From Ariolimax columbianus (lineage: Eukaryota; Mollusca; Gastropoda; Stylommatophora; Arionidae): a stretch of 64,000 nucleotides of DNA. The stretch is from positions 75,888,448-75,952,447 of the forward strand of contig JAVGWX010000007.1 of assembly GCA_036924085.1 (NCBI GenBank), in the 5' to 3' direction. The number at the start of each line of letters is the position of its first letter. Position 1 is the first letter of the stretch. The position numbers and the translations under genes were made by a program. Under the pieces are notes generated by a model. It was not told the origin of the DNA, made no database searches, and was given only the letters and a program-made list of their open reading frames with translations. Positions 11,955-23,849 of this stretch are shown piece by piece.

Positions 11955-13130
11955 TTCTTTAAAAGGGAGCCAGTGATTTTATTTATCTAGATTTTACAAA
12001 GGTCTTTGATTGAGTACCTCATAAAAGATTATTTAGGAAGTTAAAATCGCATGCAATAGGGGGGGGGGGGGGGGGGAAGCTGCTAAACGGATTGAAAATT
12101 GATAAACAGGAAAAAGGCAGAGAGTGGGCATAAATAAGGAGTACTTTGAGTGGTGTCAAGTAAAAAGTGGAGTGCCACAGGGCTTGGTTTTGGGACCAAT
12201 TTTGTTCTTCATATAAATATATAAACGTTCGAGACATTGATATTGGATGAACGATTGAAAAATTTGCAGATAACACAAAACTATGCAGTAATGTCTCATC
12301 TAAAGCAGAAGTGGATATTATGAGGTCGGATTTAGATAAATTTCGAGAATGGTCTGTAAGCTGCCAAATGGAATTTAATGTAGATAAATGTACAGTCATT
12401 CACGTGGGTAGATTCAATATGGAAAATAATTACAGAATAGGCGAGAAGGATATTAGAAAGATAGAAAAGGAAAAGGACCTATGGGTTTTAGTAGATCATA
12501 CAGGTAAGGTGAGTGAGCAAGTTCAGGTAGCAGTGAAAAAAGGCAAATGTAATGTTGGGTATGATAAAAAGAAATATTAAACATAGGAGCAAGGAAGTGA
12601 TAGTCAAACTGTATAAAGCATTAGTTAGATCTAGATTGGAGTACTGTGTACAGTTGTGGAGTCCTTATCATAGAGGAGATATAAACTTGCTGGAAAGAAT
12701 ACAAAAAAAAGAGAAAAAATTGATAGTGGGTTTCCAGAATTAACAGTTATGAGGAAAGACTAAGAAAACCGGGCCTACAGTGTCTAAAAGAGAGAAGAAT
12801 TCGAGGTGACTTAGTACAGGTTTATAAGATGATCAGAGGAACGAATAATTTGGATCATAACAAGAATTTTTCAAAATATAACTACCCATAAGAACATGAG
12901 GGCATGGTTACAAATTAACTGAAGATAGGTCCAAATTAGATATTAGGATATATTTTTTAGTCAGAGAGTGGTGAATGTTTGGAATGCATTGCCACAGGAG
13001 GTAGTGGAGGCAGAGACAATTAATGCATTTAATGATAAATTGGATGTACATAGCTCTTAGAGCAAGGAAAACTAAATGAAACTGGCTCTTCTAGACCAGT
13101 ATAAAAACGTTAAGTTAAGTTGGTTAACTT
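11955..13130 (+). pseudogene. CR1/L2-like LINE reverse transcriptase relic
   Basis: Broken frames give [18 protein letters not shown] (12165-12185), a damaged ADDT region, [41 protein letters not shown] and ERIQKK. The 3' part has AVVEAGT-like coding remnants and then the conserved 3' UTR ending CCAGTATAAAAACGTTAAGTTAAGTT. A run of 18 G bases at 12060-12077 replaces the normal GIGGEVAKW codons. Closest complete relative here is 53975-55790. Confidence 0.85.
12060..12077 (+). repeat. Poly-G run inside the LINE relic
   Basis: About 18 consecutive G bases occur where sister copies have a short GGTGGGG stretch (for example near 53977), so this looks like slippage expansion after insertion. Confidence 0.85.
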
Positions 13131-14606
13131 AATTCGAGAGACGGAAAATAATTAGTAATATTAGTACATGCCATCTAGATATTAACATTTAAAAACCTAC
13201 TGATACTAAAAATCAATAATAAGGTTGGTTCGGTATTTTTAAAATCATAAATTGCATGATATTTGATCAATCTTTTCTGGGATTATAAAATCTGTATTAC
13301 AGTGAATAACAAGATAGAGTCGTTTAGTTATAATTGGTTCATCTTGAACCCTACTTCCTGTCTTGTCTCCTATTGACTCTATATAAACCATATGGCCACT
13401 ACTGCAGACAGTAAATATTAAAGGGCTGTCATGCGTTCATTTAGTGGTTTCTGTAACAATTCTTTTTGCATGATTAAATATTAGTTCCAAACACAGCCTC
13501 CTTTAGTGGCCTTGTGATACACTAGGATTGTTGGAGTGGACCTGTTCGTACATTCCCGGCTACTCTCGCTAGTATATTGAAGTCATGCTTAGATACCAAT
13601 CTTACCTAAAGCGTTGTAATTCATTCATTCTTTAGTTTTCTTGTCCTTCTTAATTGTGCTCGTTAAAAAACATAGGTCCGCAATTACTGTAAATGACGCC
13701 TTAACAGACGTCTGCTAGCAGCGTTGGTTTCTTGACTAATTTGTTTTACACTTTGAAACTGCTGACCCCATGCGTGATTTAGTTACATGCCACTAAAATT
13801 AATTACTTCAAAATAAACATACACGTTAATTAACTGTGGGGCGTATTTGTCCAGCTCTGTTCTAGTGCGATGCAAACATTCATACAAGAATTGGGGGTGG
13901 TGGTAGTGATAGTGGTTGTCGCAAAGATAAGCTCATAACACTCGAAATAAATCTGCTTGACGTTCATCAGTTAAGTGTATTCTAAGTGATCTTAGCTTAT
14001 CTTTGGGGGTTTTTCTGTTGCATTGGCTTGTTTGCATTGAAACTTCGTTCATAACTCGATGATGCATTTATAGAAGGTATTATTTTCTTCTCAAATCTGA
14101 GTCAATTAACTGATATACACTGTGTGCCAATGTTTATTATATATTACAATCCAATAGTTGTTATAGTTCTGGGCAATCTAGTGAAACAGCGGTTACAGAA
14201 AGTGTTTCTAATGGCAAAGTTACCAGTCTTACACACCTGTCTCAGCCTAGTCTACCTTGTTGTAATTAGGTAACTAACCAACAAATATTACAGTCAAGCG
14301 GCGAGTGGTATCCCGGTTGAAAAGAATAGCACCACTGTCACCGTCCTAGCATGCCGTTATAGTTTATAATCAGCCAATGCAAAAAGCTCATAAACATACT
14401 CCTTGCAAAGGGCTCAAATGAAGTGAACACTTAATGAATGCTTCACGTGAACTGAGAAAGTTTATGATTTCGAACACATGGAAATAAGTTTCCTTTTAAA
14501 GAGTCCGAATGCAGTGGTGCCTTATTCGTCACATTTGAGCGAAAAAGTAAATGATGGCTTTGAGGAAGAAAACTGCCTGCTCATCTCCAATAGAAGCTGA
14601 GACTTC
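13131..14606. other. No gene or repeat recognised
   Basis: Mixed AT-rich sequence with no ORF of interest, no family match and no evident tandem repeat. Confidence 0.45.
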
Positions 14607-14619
14607 GTACAAAGAAGTA

Positions 14620-15059
14620 GGGATCAAGATGCTGAGTGGTTAGCGACCCATAGCTGACTGCTAGCGTCAGGGCCAGCGACCTATAGCTGACTGCTAGCGT
14701 CAGGGCCAGCGACCCATAGCTGACTGCTAGCGTCAGGGCCAGCGACCCATAGCTGACTGCTAGCGTCAGGGCCAGCGAACCATAGCTGTCAAGAGTCTTC
14801 TACACCACGCGGTGATCCTGAATAACAGGCTGCAGCAGGGCAGACTGGCTAAGGAGAAGGGATCGAAGAGGGAATGCTAACCCGGTTCTAAAAAAATGCT
14901 TGCTGAAGTCGGATGTGTTGGACCGAAAGGTGCAAATATCGCAGTCAAGCTGTAAACTACGACACAACGCATTCCGTTCTCGGGACTACATTCTGATACT
15001 TAATCCCTTTCGGGATTTGGTGGTAGGAGATTGAGAACGAACGAAGAAGAAGAGAAGAA
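14620..15059 (+). mobile_element. Family B retroposon, long copy with internal 33-bp repeats
   Basis: It begins GGGATCAAGATGCTGAG, carries four 33-bp units (GCGACCCATAGCTGACTGCT...) at 14643-14775, then the body (AAGGAGAAGGGATCGAAGAG, GGATGTGTTGGACCGAAAGG). It ends in a GAACGAACGAAGAAGAAG tail. GTACAAAGAAGTA (14607-14619) and GTACAAACAAGTA (15060-15072) form a 13-bp target duplication with one mismatch. Confidence 0.88.
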
Positions 15060-15179
15060 GTACAAACAAGTATACACCACTTTATCTCCAACGGTAGTGG
15101 CTGATTTGGAATTTGAGTACGATAGAAGAAAGTAATCGATTATATCGTTCACAAGATCACCGTTTACAACTCATCCATC

Positions 15180-15570
15180 ACAGTACGCTCCTATATAGCA
15201 GCAAAGCTTGGGTAACCTCAGCCAAACAGAGGGAAGTCTCTTAACACATTTCATCTACGACACCTGTGATCCATCCCATTGAAAAACTGAGTGACAAATG
15301 CACAGGTGCACTTTTGCACCCGTCTTTCAAGCATGTACATTCTCCTTAGGTTCAAAGAAGTATTGGTAAACCGGACATGACGTCACTGAACACAATTCTG
15401 GCATCCCGGGAAGACGAAGCTGCAGACCGACCCATATGGAGTTGCACTCTAAAGAGTAGCCTCGGTATAGACGAAATAAGCACCTGCAACAGGACAAATG
15501 GAAACCAAAATCTCAGTGGAGTGATTACTACTCCAAGGGCCGATCATCCTAATGTCATTCTTGACTGAAA
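15180..15570 (+). pseudogene. RTE-like LINE RT C-terminal fossil
   Basis: The plus strand reads LLYSSKAWVTSAKQRE, then with frame breaks the equivalents of the NTFHL, QCLPSMYTLL and WEDEAAD blocks. The better-preserved relative is at 60360-60890. The domain lies downstream of the RT palm. No intact frame. Confidence 0.65.
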
Positions 15571-16114
15571 TGGACTACTTACTTACGCTCACAATGCATT
15601 ATTATTATAGCTCATAAACTAGTGACTGAAAGAGACATCCCTATAATAAACAGCTTAGAATACATACCTGTCCAGGAAAAATCCTTGATTTACATATATT
15701 TAAAGTCACTTGTGTGGCGTCTGGCGGTCGATCACGATGTAGCATTTTATAGCTTACATAACATCTGCGAAAACTGTGTAGATTGATCAAACTGATATTT
15801 TCTTTAATCCAATCGGAGCATAGTGCTTCCACTGAATTTTTGCTTTGTGCATGAAGCCTGCGTCAAAGTTATTGCAGATGTGATTGATGTAGCAATGTCT
15901 TTTACAATATGAAGATACTAACCACATACACAACTCACATTTGGTCACATTTTACGACGGTCGTGGAGGGGATCCGTTATTATGTGAGTACACCATGATT
16001 TCCTTAATATTAATCTGTCAGAATTGTCAAAATAAGATTATCCAAGTCGTTTGTAGTACTGCATTGCCTCACAAAGACGGACGTTTAAATTCATAGAACA
16101 ATGGAACATGAATA
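15571..16114. other. No gene recognised
   Basis: Only short ORFs without family features. Confidence 0.4.
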
Positions 16115-17215
16115 TATACTGTATACAACCAGTTTCATTTACATTTCCTTGCTCTAAAGGTTATGCGCATCCAAATTATCCTTAAATGCATTAATTGTCC
16201 CTTCCTCCACTACCTCCTGTAGCAATGCATTACAAGTATTCACTACTCTCTGACTAAAAAAAATATTTCCTAATATCTAATCACGACCTCTCTTTAGTTA
16301 ATTTGTAGCTATACCCTCTTGTTCTTGTGGGTGGTTGTATTTTGAACAACTAATTATAGTCTAATTTATCCGTTCCTCTGATCATCTTATAAATCTGTAT
16401 TAAGTCACCTCGAATTCTTCTCCTTTCTAGACACTATAGGCCGGTTTTTCCTCATAACTGTAATTCTGAAATCCCACTATCAGCTTTGTCGCTCTTTTTG
16501 TATTCTTTCCAGCATGTTTATATCCTCTCTATGATAAGGACTCCACACCTGTACACAGTACTCCAATCTAGGTCTAATGCTTTATACAGTTTAACTTTCA
16601 CTTCCTTGTTCCTATGTTTAATATTTGTTTATCATACCTACCATTGCATTTGCCTTTTTCACTGCTACCTGGACTTGCTCACTCATCTTACCTGTATGAT
16701 CTTTTATGATCCCTAAATTCCTTTCCTTATCTATCTTTCTAATATTGTTCTCTCCCATTCTGTAATTATGTTTCATATTGGATCTACCCATGTGGATGAC
16801 TGTATATTTATCTACATTAAACTCCATTTACCAGCTTACAGACCATTCTTGAATATTATCTAAATCCGACCTCAATATATCCACTTCTGCTTTAGATGAG
16901 ACACTATTGCATAGTTTTGTGTCATCAGCAATTTTTTCAATCATGAATCCCAGATCAATATTCAAATCGTTTATTTAAATATATCAAGAACAAAATTGAT
17001 CTAAAAATCGAGCTCTGTGGCACTCCACTTTTCACTTGACACCACTCAAAGTACTCCTTATTTATGACCGCCCTCTCTCTGCCTTCTGCCTGTTAACCAA
17101 TTTTCAATCGATTTGGCAACTTCCCCACCTATTCCATGTGATTTTAACTTTCGAAATAATCTTTGATGAGGTACTGTATCAAAGGCCTTTGCAAAATTTA
17201 AATAAATAACATCCA
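16115..17215 (-). pseudogene. CR1/L2-like LINE reverse transcriptase relic
   Basis: Read on the minus strand it gives VDVIYLNFAKAFDTVPHQRL near 17210-17150, a VKSGVPQ-like region, then EFNVDKYTVIHMGRSNMKHN and [31 protein letters not shown]-like frameshifted thumb and NAFKDNLDAH at the end follow. The 3' UTR (TGTATACAACCAG on the plus strand, 16117-16131) is present but the (TTAAG)n tail is lost. Many frameshifts. Confidence 0.82.
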
Positions 17216-17389
17216 CTGTTCTTTCTTCTACTGAATTATTTTCCTCAAATTCTGAATTAATTTTACTGAATAATCAAATACACCGCTAAATTGTGTCGTT
17301 AATGTTACTGAATTATCGAAAATACATTTTAATTGTGACTTAATTTTACTGAATTATCAAAAACACCTTTTAATTTATATAATCCAGCA

Positions 17390-17680
17390 TGTTGTTTGTT
17401 TGTTTTGTTTTTTTGTCAGTTTGTTTGTTATGTTGTGTTTTTGGTGCATATGTCCATGTTCACATGCTCCCACTTGTTTCGTATATATTTGTTCTATCTC
17501 TCTAAAGGCATATTTTCCATATCAGTTTGATTACTTTTTTTTCTTTTCTTCTTTTTATTCTTCTTCTTGTTTTTCTTCTTGTTTTTTTTTACTTCTAGTT
17601 TTCCTCTTCTTCTTCTTCCTCTTTTTCTACTTCTTCCGTTTCTCCTCTTCCTTGTTCTTCTTCTTCTCCTAATTATTAGG
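17390..17680 (+). repeat. Pyrimidine-rich (TTC/TTTTC) tract
   Basis: From about 17530 the sequence is nearly all T and C with CTTCTT motifs. The apparent ORF of Phe, Ser and Leu is a by-product of composition. It could be a degenerate GAA-type LINE or SINE tail in reverse orientation. Confidence 0.7.
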
Positions 17681-19320
17681 TAAACATTGTTATATTATGG
17701 CATCACGAATGGGGTACTGTTTATACAGCATTCTTTACATTTCCTCACGCTGCTCTACATTACCAGTGAAATATAATAGTTTTTGGAAATAAGATTCTGA
17801 CCGCACTGTTAGTCGCCTCTTAAGCCGATGTGGTCTAAGTGTGACAGTGGCCTTATTATCGTGTCTGCAACACAAAAGATCACTCCTGGTGACATTGACA
17901 GTGCAATCACTACTTACTGTACCAAACGCGGGATGCGACTGTAACTTGTTGGGGGCAGATTTGCCAAATGAAAATTGTAAAATGTTGCCAAACTTATTAT
18001 TTTATTTTTTAATATGCCATTAAAAATGTCAAACTTGTTAAAATATTTGATTATATTTGGGAAAATATATATATATATATACTTTTACATATATTATTAT
18101 CCAGAAATCCTAAATAACACCATAAGAAACCATCATGGAAGCTTCAACGATACCTTGATGTGGTCTAAGACTATATGAAACTTGCTGAACATTACAGTGT
18201 CTATCAGTGGATGAATCCAGCTTACATTATTTGCTGGTGGTTATATTGATTCAGCGTCAGTACAGATCGCTATTAGCTAGCCATTTGGAACGAATTGTGT
18301 ACGAATAGCGAGGTTCCACTGTAAATTCAAATTAATTTGTAATTATATATATATATATATATATTTCCTCGTCCGAACACTTCAAATCGGAAATAACGAG
18401 TTCCTCTCTAAGAAAACTTGAAATGGTCAACTTTTGGCACAGCTAGAGTACAACTACTTTTACTTTACAGGCCGCAGTAATGAATATATTATAGTATGCG
18501 ACATTTTTACAGGCTACAGTAAAGAACATATTATATTATGTGGCATTTGTACAGACCACAGTAGTGAAGAATATATTGTATTGTTAGAAATCATTACAAG
18601 AAAAACAAGCACAAAAGACATTAACAAGAGAAGATGTTTACTATTTTTAAACAATTTGGTAAAAAAAAATTGCCAGTTGCTTAAAGCTGCCAAAAACATA
18701 CCAGATTCTAAATGCGAATAGAGATCTGAAATGGATTGAAAACATGCCAAATTCCTAATTTACCAATATGACAATCCAGATTGGCGGAATTCGTTTCAAA
18801 AAGCAATATTAGTCCTCAATAATTTGAATTAATTAAATATAACCTGCCTTGCAGATCTCGAACGTCTCGTGAAGCCTGAATAAACTCAATCAGTCAAATT
18901 GGCCAAAGATCAAGTTGAGAGCAATAATGCAATACACACAGGTAGACCCAAGCGAATCCTAGTGCATGCTGGGAGACAGACTAACGTCAGGTGAAATATA
19001 CTGAGGAAGGCCCAAAATAGCGTCTTCGTTGAGCTTCCGGAAACTGACTGTGTTACAAAAGCATAGACCAACCGTGGCGACCAGCACATTGATCCCCGTA
19101 GTGGTGAACTAACTGAGGTGCCTCAAATTCATAGCACTACAGACAGGAGAACTCAGGTTCACCTTAAACTTTCCTGCGGACATAAGAAGAGCCACTGTAA
19201 CCCGCTACCACAGAAACATCGCCAAGAGTGAATATGGATACCACACGGTATTCAAAAGGAGGAAGTGGCCTTTCTTGGTTGAAATGTAATGTCCTCCCAC
19301 CTACCTCCAAATGTCCCTCA
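17681..19320. other. No gene recognised; small AT and about 50-bp tandem repeats
   Basis: (AT)n runs lie near 18068-18081 and 18346-18364. A roughly 50-bp unit with TTTACAGGCCGCAGTAATGA and AATATATTATAG is present about three times at 18465-18585 and creates a 95-codon ORF. A possible LINE-like patch (VELPETDCVTK) at about 19030-19110 could not be assigned. Confidence 0.45.
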
Positions 19321-19329
19321 TTTGTAGTT

Positions 19330-19456
19330 CACGCGGTTGCTCACGCACGCGCACGTGCACGCTTACGCGCACCCGCACCCACCAAACCACCCAACTTCCC
19401 CTCCCCACCCGCTTCCAAGCACGCACACGCAAACACACACACACACACACACACAA
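19330..19456. repeat. CA-rich low-complexity region with (CA)n
   Basis: Alternating CGCACGCGCACG and CACCCGCACCC motifs are followed by an uninterrupted (CA)n run at about 19432-19455. All three forward ORFs across it are compositional. Confidence 0.85.
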
Positions 19457-19559
19457 ATACACAAACGCTGCGTTCTTTTTGGAGTTCATAGAAATACCGG
19501 CAGTAAAATTGATACTTAATTAGAAACTAAATCTCAAGTACAGCAATCTTATATTTCGG

Positions 19560-20370
19560 ATCAGGTTAGTCAGTTCGGAGAACAGTGTTGAAGTATTCTG
19601 ATCATGTCACTCCACTGTGCTCTGTTAGTCACTACTGAGACTAGTTTTTGAGTCGTCTGATCATGCCTTGCCAATGTCTTCTGTTCTCGCCATAACTCTT
19701 CAGCTCTTCATGTCTTCACACCTTGTACGCATGTGTGTAATACTCGATTTCTTAGACCTTCTCTTCTTCTTCTTCTCGGAATTTTGTATTCCAGTATTTT
19801 CAAATATTCTCGTATTAGTGGCCAAGCCAAGACAATCTGCATGTAAGTATATTGTTCATTAGCTGTTTATGGGCCCATTTATCGTTAAGAACTTGCTTGT
19901 TTTGGCTTTTTCTAGTTTCTGTCCAGCTTACTCTTTGCATCCTGCTGAAGCACATCTCAAAAGCTTCTAAGGTTTTTTTATCATTTCAATTTAGTGTCCA
20001 TGTTTCACGCGCGTAAAGTGCTAAGGGCCAGGTATGCGTGGTGTGTATTCTTTTCTGAAGCTCAATATTTTTGTGACCTGATGTTAAGCTTTTGTTTCTC
20101 CTGGAATTAATTTTCTGCTAATGCAATATTAGTTTTGATTTCAGCTTCGCAGTGGGAATCATCTGTAATTATTTGTCCACATATGGAAACCTCTTTTCAT
20201 ATTTTATGATGATCTTTCTCTCTGCGCTAATATTTATTCTTTAGGTTCGTTTGGCTATTATCATAGTTTTTGTTGAATTCGTTATAGTAGTTTTTTCGAC
20301 CATCACTTCAGAGTAAGCATTAACTCTGCCTGTCTTTCATCTTTCCTAATTAGTACTGAACTTGTTATTC
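19560..20370 (-). pseudogene. LINE RT C-terminal fossil with two 59-bp tail units
   Basis: Plus-strand bases 19568-19685 hold two diverged copies of the unit that makes the 7.7-11.0 kb satellite, spaced 59 bp apart (AGTCAG at 19568, AGTCAC at 19627). Upstream on the minus strand (rightwards) lies the same LINE C-terminus found at 10985-11810 (AGCTGTTTATGGGCCCATTT... TCCATGTTTCACGCGCGTAA). Frames are broken. Confidence 0.7.
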
Positions 20371-20479
20371 TCTCCTTGAGAGTAGAATTCACCATTTGAT
20401 TCTCATGTAAGTTAAGTATCAGTTTAATTATTATTCTATTCAATTCTGTTCATTTCAGTTTAAGTGCCATCTCCGCATC

Positions 20480-20960
20480 AAAGGTCGACTGCAAATGATC
20501 TCCAGTGCACTATATTCCTTGCCGTAATGGTGCAATCGTAAATATTTTTTCAGTCCATCTCCTGATGTTATCCACCCACTTAAAGCGTCTGCCTCTTGAA
20601 CGACTGTCTTCCTCCCTACCCTCCAGTATGGTCTTGAAAAAGGAGGTATATCTTGTTATATGACCAAAATAACGGAACCATTTAAACCTGATTTCGGTCA
20701 TTAATTCTCTTTTCACCCCCAACTGTTCAAATACCTCCAAATTTTTGTTCCCCTCTTTCCAAGAAATGCGGCCCGATCTTCTATATACTCACATTTCGAA
20801 CGCTTTAATACTCTTTTCCAACTAGTTATTCATTGTCCATGTTTCTGCGCCGTAAAGTAGTGACGAGTTTACATAACACCTGACAATTCCCATTTTCAAA
20901 TTATGATTTGGATGTCAGTATGGATCGCATGTCGTCGAATACCATCTTGGCCATACCTAT
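20480..20960 (-). pseudogene. RTE-like LINE RT C-terminal fossil
   Basis: A 76-codon minus-strand segment reads EIRFKWFRYFGHITRYTSFF, ILEGREEDSRSRGRRFKWVD and NIRRWTEK, matching the GH(V/I)xR...GxRxRGRxxxxW organisation of endonuclease-RT LINE C-termini. Upstream is decayed. Confidence 0.7.
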
Positions 20961-21084
20961 TCTCTTTCTTTATTTATCACAGTTGCCTTTTTCCGTTATT
21001 ATTTGACCCAGATAGGAGAAATTCTGTACCTGTTCAAGTAATAAAATTCAATTCAATTAAAGTAAAAAAACAACATTAGTATTA

Positions 21085-21305
21085 GCCCCGTTTCAGTCAT
21101 TTCTGACTATAGGTTTATGCGAACTTGGAGTATTAGCTCTCTATTGAGTTTTACGTTTTCCTTTTCTTTTCGGCGGTGTCTCTTCACTTCCGTTTGTTGC
21201 ATGAGTTTATTTTCGCGCAGCCTCAGGTGTTACATCTTCATTTGGATCGGTCTGCAGCTATATCTTCACAAGATGTCAGATACATCTAGAGCTTTCATGT
21301 TGCTA
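21085..21305 (-). pseudogene. RTE-like LINE 3' end
   Basis: Minus-strand reading gives MKALDVSDIL, then RLRENKLMQQTEVKRHRRKE. This is the end of the same ORF type as at 60640-60850 ([35 protein letters not shown]). The tail motif GACTGAAACGGGGCT also matches. Confidence 0.65.
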
Positions 21306-21734
21306 TAGAAAAAAAACCTATTAATCTGTCTAAAATAAATGCAAGTTTGTTTCGCGGCACCAATCTGAAACTTACCGGAATTGGTTGTCAAGCCCACACT
21401 ATTCACAATAGCCACCATCATGGTGTCTACTTAATGAGAGCAGATGTGGAACTAAATATTGTGGACATTTACAATTATTGTTTCCTATTTACTTAGAGAA
21501 AGCCGAAGCCATTACAGAGTTTTGAGATTAGATCAAAACTAAATTTGGTTTGTCTCTGATAAATGTTCTATGGACCATGGAGAGGGACAGACTTAATATG
21601 GAACCTATGAAGGCTAGATTTCGCACACAATTTGAAGTATATGGTGTGCGTGGATTTTTATAGCTATGTCTTAAGAAACGAAGAACTTTTGTCAAAGATA
21701 GACAGCGCTGACGAGTGTCTACACAGGGTATTGT
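21306..21734. other. No gene recognised
   Basis: Unassigned sequence before a family A copy. Confidence 0.4.
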
Positions 21735-22410
21735 TGTTGAATGTCCACAATGATTATGTTTACTCTTTTGTGCTCCCTGGAAATAGCGGTAAGTGGTTGG
21801 TTGTAGTAGCTTTCCTAACATTCCGCGCGTACTGATGACGATACCATGATCCTCCAGGCGGTTGTGCTATGCTTGGCTTCATCTGCATAACGCATATTAC
21901 TACGGGGATCACGACTATCCGCACCTCGAAAGCCAGACTGTTTTGAAAACAGCATGTTTCCAGGTAACGCTGCATGGAAGAGAGTGATTTTGATCAGTAT
22001 ATTGTGTCTGACCCTGACGCGACGTCCTGGTCATTATATTGTGCCTGACCATAATGCGAAGTTCTGGTCAGTACGTTATGCCTGGCCCCGACAAGACGTC
22101 CTGGTCAGTATATTGTGTCTGACCATAATGCGACGTCCTGGTCAGTGCGTTATGTCTGGCCCCGACAAGACGTCCTGGTCAGTTTATTGTGTCTGATCCT
22201 GACGCGACGTTCTCGTCAGTATATTGTGCCTGACCATAATGCGACGTCCTGGTCAGTATATTGTGCATGACCATAATGCGATGTCCTGGTCAGTATGTTG
22301 TGCCTGGCCCTGACAAGACATCCTGGTCAGTATGTTGTGCCTGACCCTAATGCGACGCCCTGGTCAGTACGTTATGCCTGATCAGGCTAGCTTCTCAGTT
22401 CCCTGTCTAA
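21735..22410 (+). repeat. Family A element with internal 37-bp satellite
   Basis: It starts with GTTGTTGAATGTCCACAATG and has GTGGTTGGTTGTAGTAGC and GTTGTGCTATGCTTGGCTTC. About ten 37-bp units follow at 22000-22385 (GTCAGTATATTGTG, TCTGACC, GCGACGTCCTG). It ends AGGCTAGCTTCTCAGTTCCC. The same order, inverted, is seen at 45860-46620. No ORF is conserved, so it is non-autonomous. Confidence 0.8.
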
Positions 22411-22489
22411 ACAGGTAGTAAGAATATTATGGTATAGGGTTATTTTAATATTCACCTTACCGTTGTTTTTTCCACATTGCTGAACCATA

Positions 22490-22850
22490 TCGAGACTGGA
22501 CGTCTTTCACATGCGCAACAAGCGGCGTATCCTGCGCATCCGATGGCATGACTACATCCGCAACATGGAGGTCTCTGCTAAAACAGGCCTCCAACCAATC
22601 TCAGAAACACTTTGTTCGGTCATTTTGTACGGCTGGACCAGGAAATCCCTGCCCACAAGATACTACACAAGTAGTCCCTCTGCTCCAACAGTATTCCCCC
22701 AACTAGCTAGATGCGCAGAAGAGGTCGTCCCCGAACTGTATGGCTCCAGCAAGTAGCAGCCTCCTCCTCCGCCCTGGACGAGGCCTGGAACCACGCCACA
22801 ACTGTGGGCCATGGATGTGGCCGACCGGCGCAGCGGGCCTCAGACGCCTA
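22490..22850 (+). pseudogene. LINE RT C-terminal fossil
   Basis: In shifting frames it reads FHMRNKRRILRIRWHDYIRN, then RFGHFVRLDQEIPAHKIL-like and RRRGRPRTVWLQQV. This resembles the HxRxLRxIxxIxWxDxxxN and RRRGRPR blocks of RTE-like ORF ends. Frameshifts make it non-functional. Confidence 0.6.
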
Positions 22851-23036
22851 AGCGAACATTATTATTATTATTGTTGTTTTTTCTGCCTAATAAGAATTTA
22901 TATCTGTTTTGATTCTTAGATGTCGTCCACTTCAATTGATTTTAGAATAGTGTCCTTCTTTCTCATTTTTGAATCTGGTGATACAAAGATGGAAAATCTC
23001 AGATTCGATTAACAACCATAGCAATAACAGGGCACA
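22851..23036. other. Spacer with short (ATT)n
   Basis: (ATT)n lies near 22858-22872; nothing else recognised. Confidence 0.4.
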
Positions 23037-23092
23037 TGTTGTTGTTGTTGCTGTTGTTGTTGCTGTTGTTGCTGTTGTTGTTGTTGTTGTTT
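23037..23092. repeat. (GTT)n/(GCTGTT)n microsatellite
   Basis: The 56-bp run directly precedes the start of a family A copy. It corresponds to the shorter GTTGTT at the terminus of other copies. Confidence 0.9.
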
Positions 23093-23093
23093 C

Positions 23094-23840
23094 GAATGCC
23101 CACAATGGGGATCAAGATGCTGAGCAGCGCAAGAGCTGAAGTGGTCAGCGACCCATAGCTGACTGCTAGCGTCAGGGCCAGCGAACCATAGCTGCCAAGA
23201 CCCTTCTACACCTCCACGCGGTGATCCTGGATAACAGGCTGCATCAGGGCAGACTGGCTAAGGAGAAGGGATCGAAGAGGGAATGCTAACCCGGTACTCA
23301 TAAAATGGTTGCTGAAGTCGGATATGTTGGACCGAAAGGTGTAAATATCGCAGCCAAGCTGTAAACTACGACACAACGCATTCCGTTCTCTGGACTACAT
23401 TCTGCGACAAGCCCTTTCGGTGTTTGGTAGTGGGAGATTGAGAACGAACGAAGAAGACGAAGAAGAAGAAGAATGCCCACAATGAACAGGTTTACTCTTT
23501 TGTGTGACCTGAAAAGGACGTTTAATTGGCTGGTTGCAGTAGCTTTCCTCTCATCCCGAGCGTACTGATGAAGGTGGACTGGGGTTCTCCAGATGGTTGT
23601 GCTAAGCTTGGCTTCATCTGCCTGTCGCTCACTACTACGGGGATTCCGTCGAACCTCACCTTGTTAGCCAGACTGTTGTCCTCGACAACAGCCCGTGTCC
23701 ATTACGACCAACGAGGAAAACAGTCCGTTTCCATGCAGGGCTACGAGGTAGCCAAGGTGTAGGGCCTAGGTCAGTATATTTTCCTAACCATGACCAGCAT
23801 GTCTGATCAGTATATTTTGCTTGACCTGACGTTAGTCTTC
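23094..23840 (+). repeat. Family A element split by a family B insertion
   Basis: Family A starts at 23094, is interrupted at 23108-23470, and resumes at 23471 with GAATGCCCACAATGAACAGG. It then has GTTGTGCTAAGCTTGGCTTC and about two diverged 37-bp units (GGTCAGTATATTTTCC, 23770-23830). Confidence 0.82.
23108..23470 (+). mobile_element. Family B retroposon, apparently full-length copy
   Basis: The 363-bp element begins GGGATCAAGATGCTGAGCAG and ends GAACGAACGAAGAAGACGAAGAAG. GAATGCCCACAATG flanks it at 23094-23107 and 23471-23484, a perfect 14-bp target duplication (13 if the first G belongs to the tail). It has no ORF and no clear tRNA promoter boxes. The duplication and simple tail imply reverse transcription of an RNA by a LINE enzyme. 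Confidence 0.9.
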
Positions 23841-23849
23841 CTTCCCACA

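Noticed and set aside
17400..17672. Phe/Ser-rich 90-codon ORF
   Set aside because: It is a compositional effect of the pyrimidine-rich tract.
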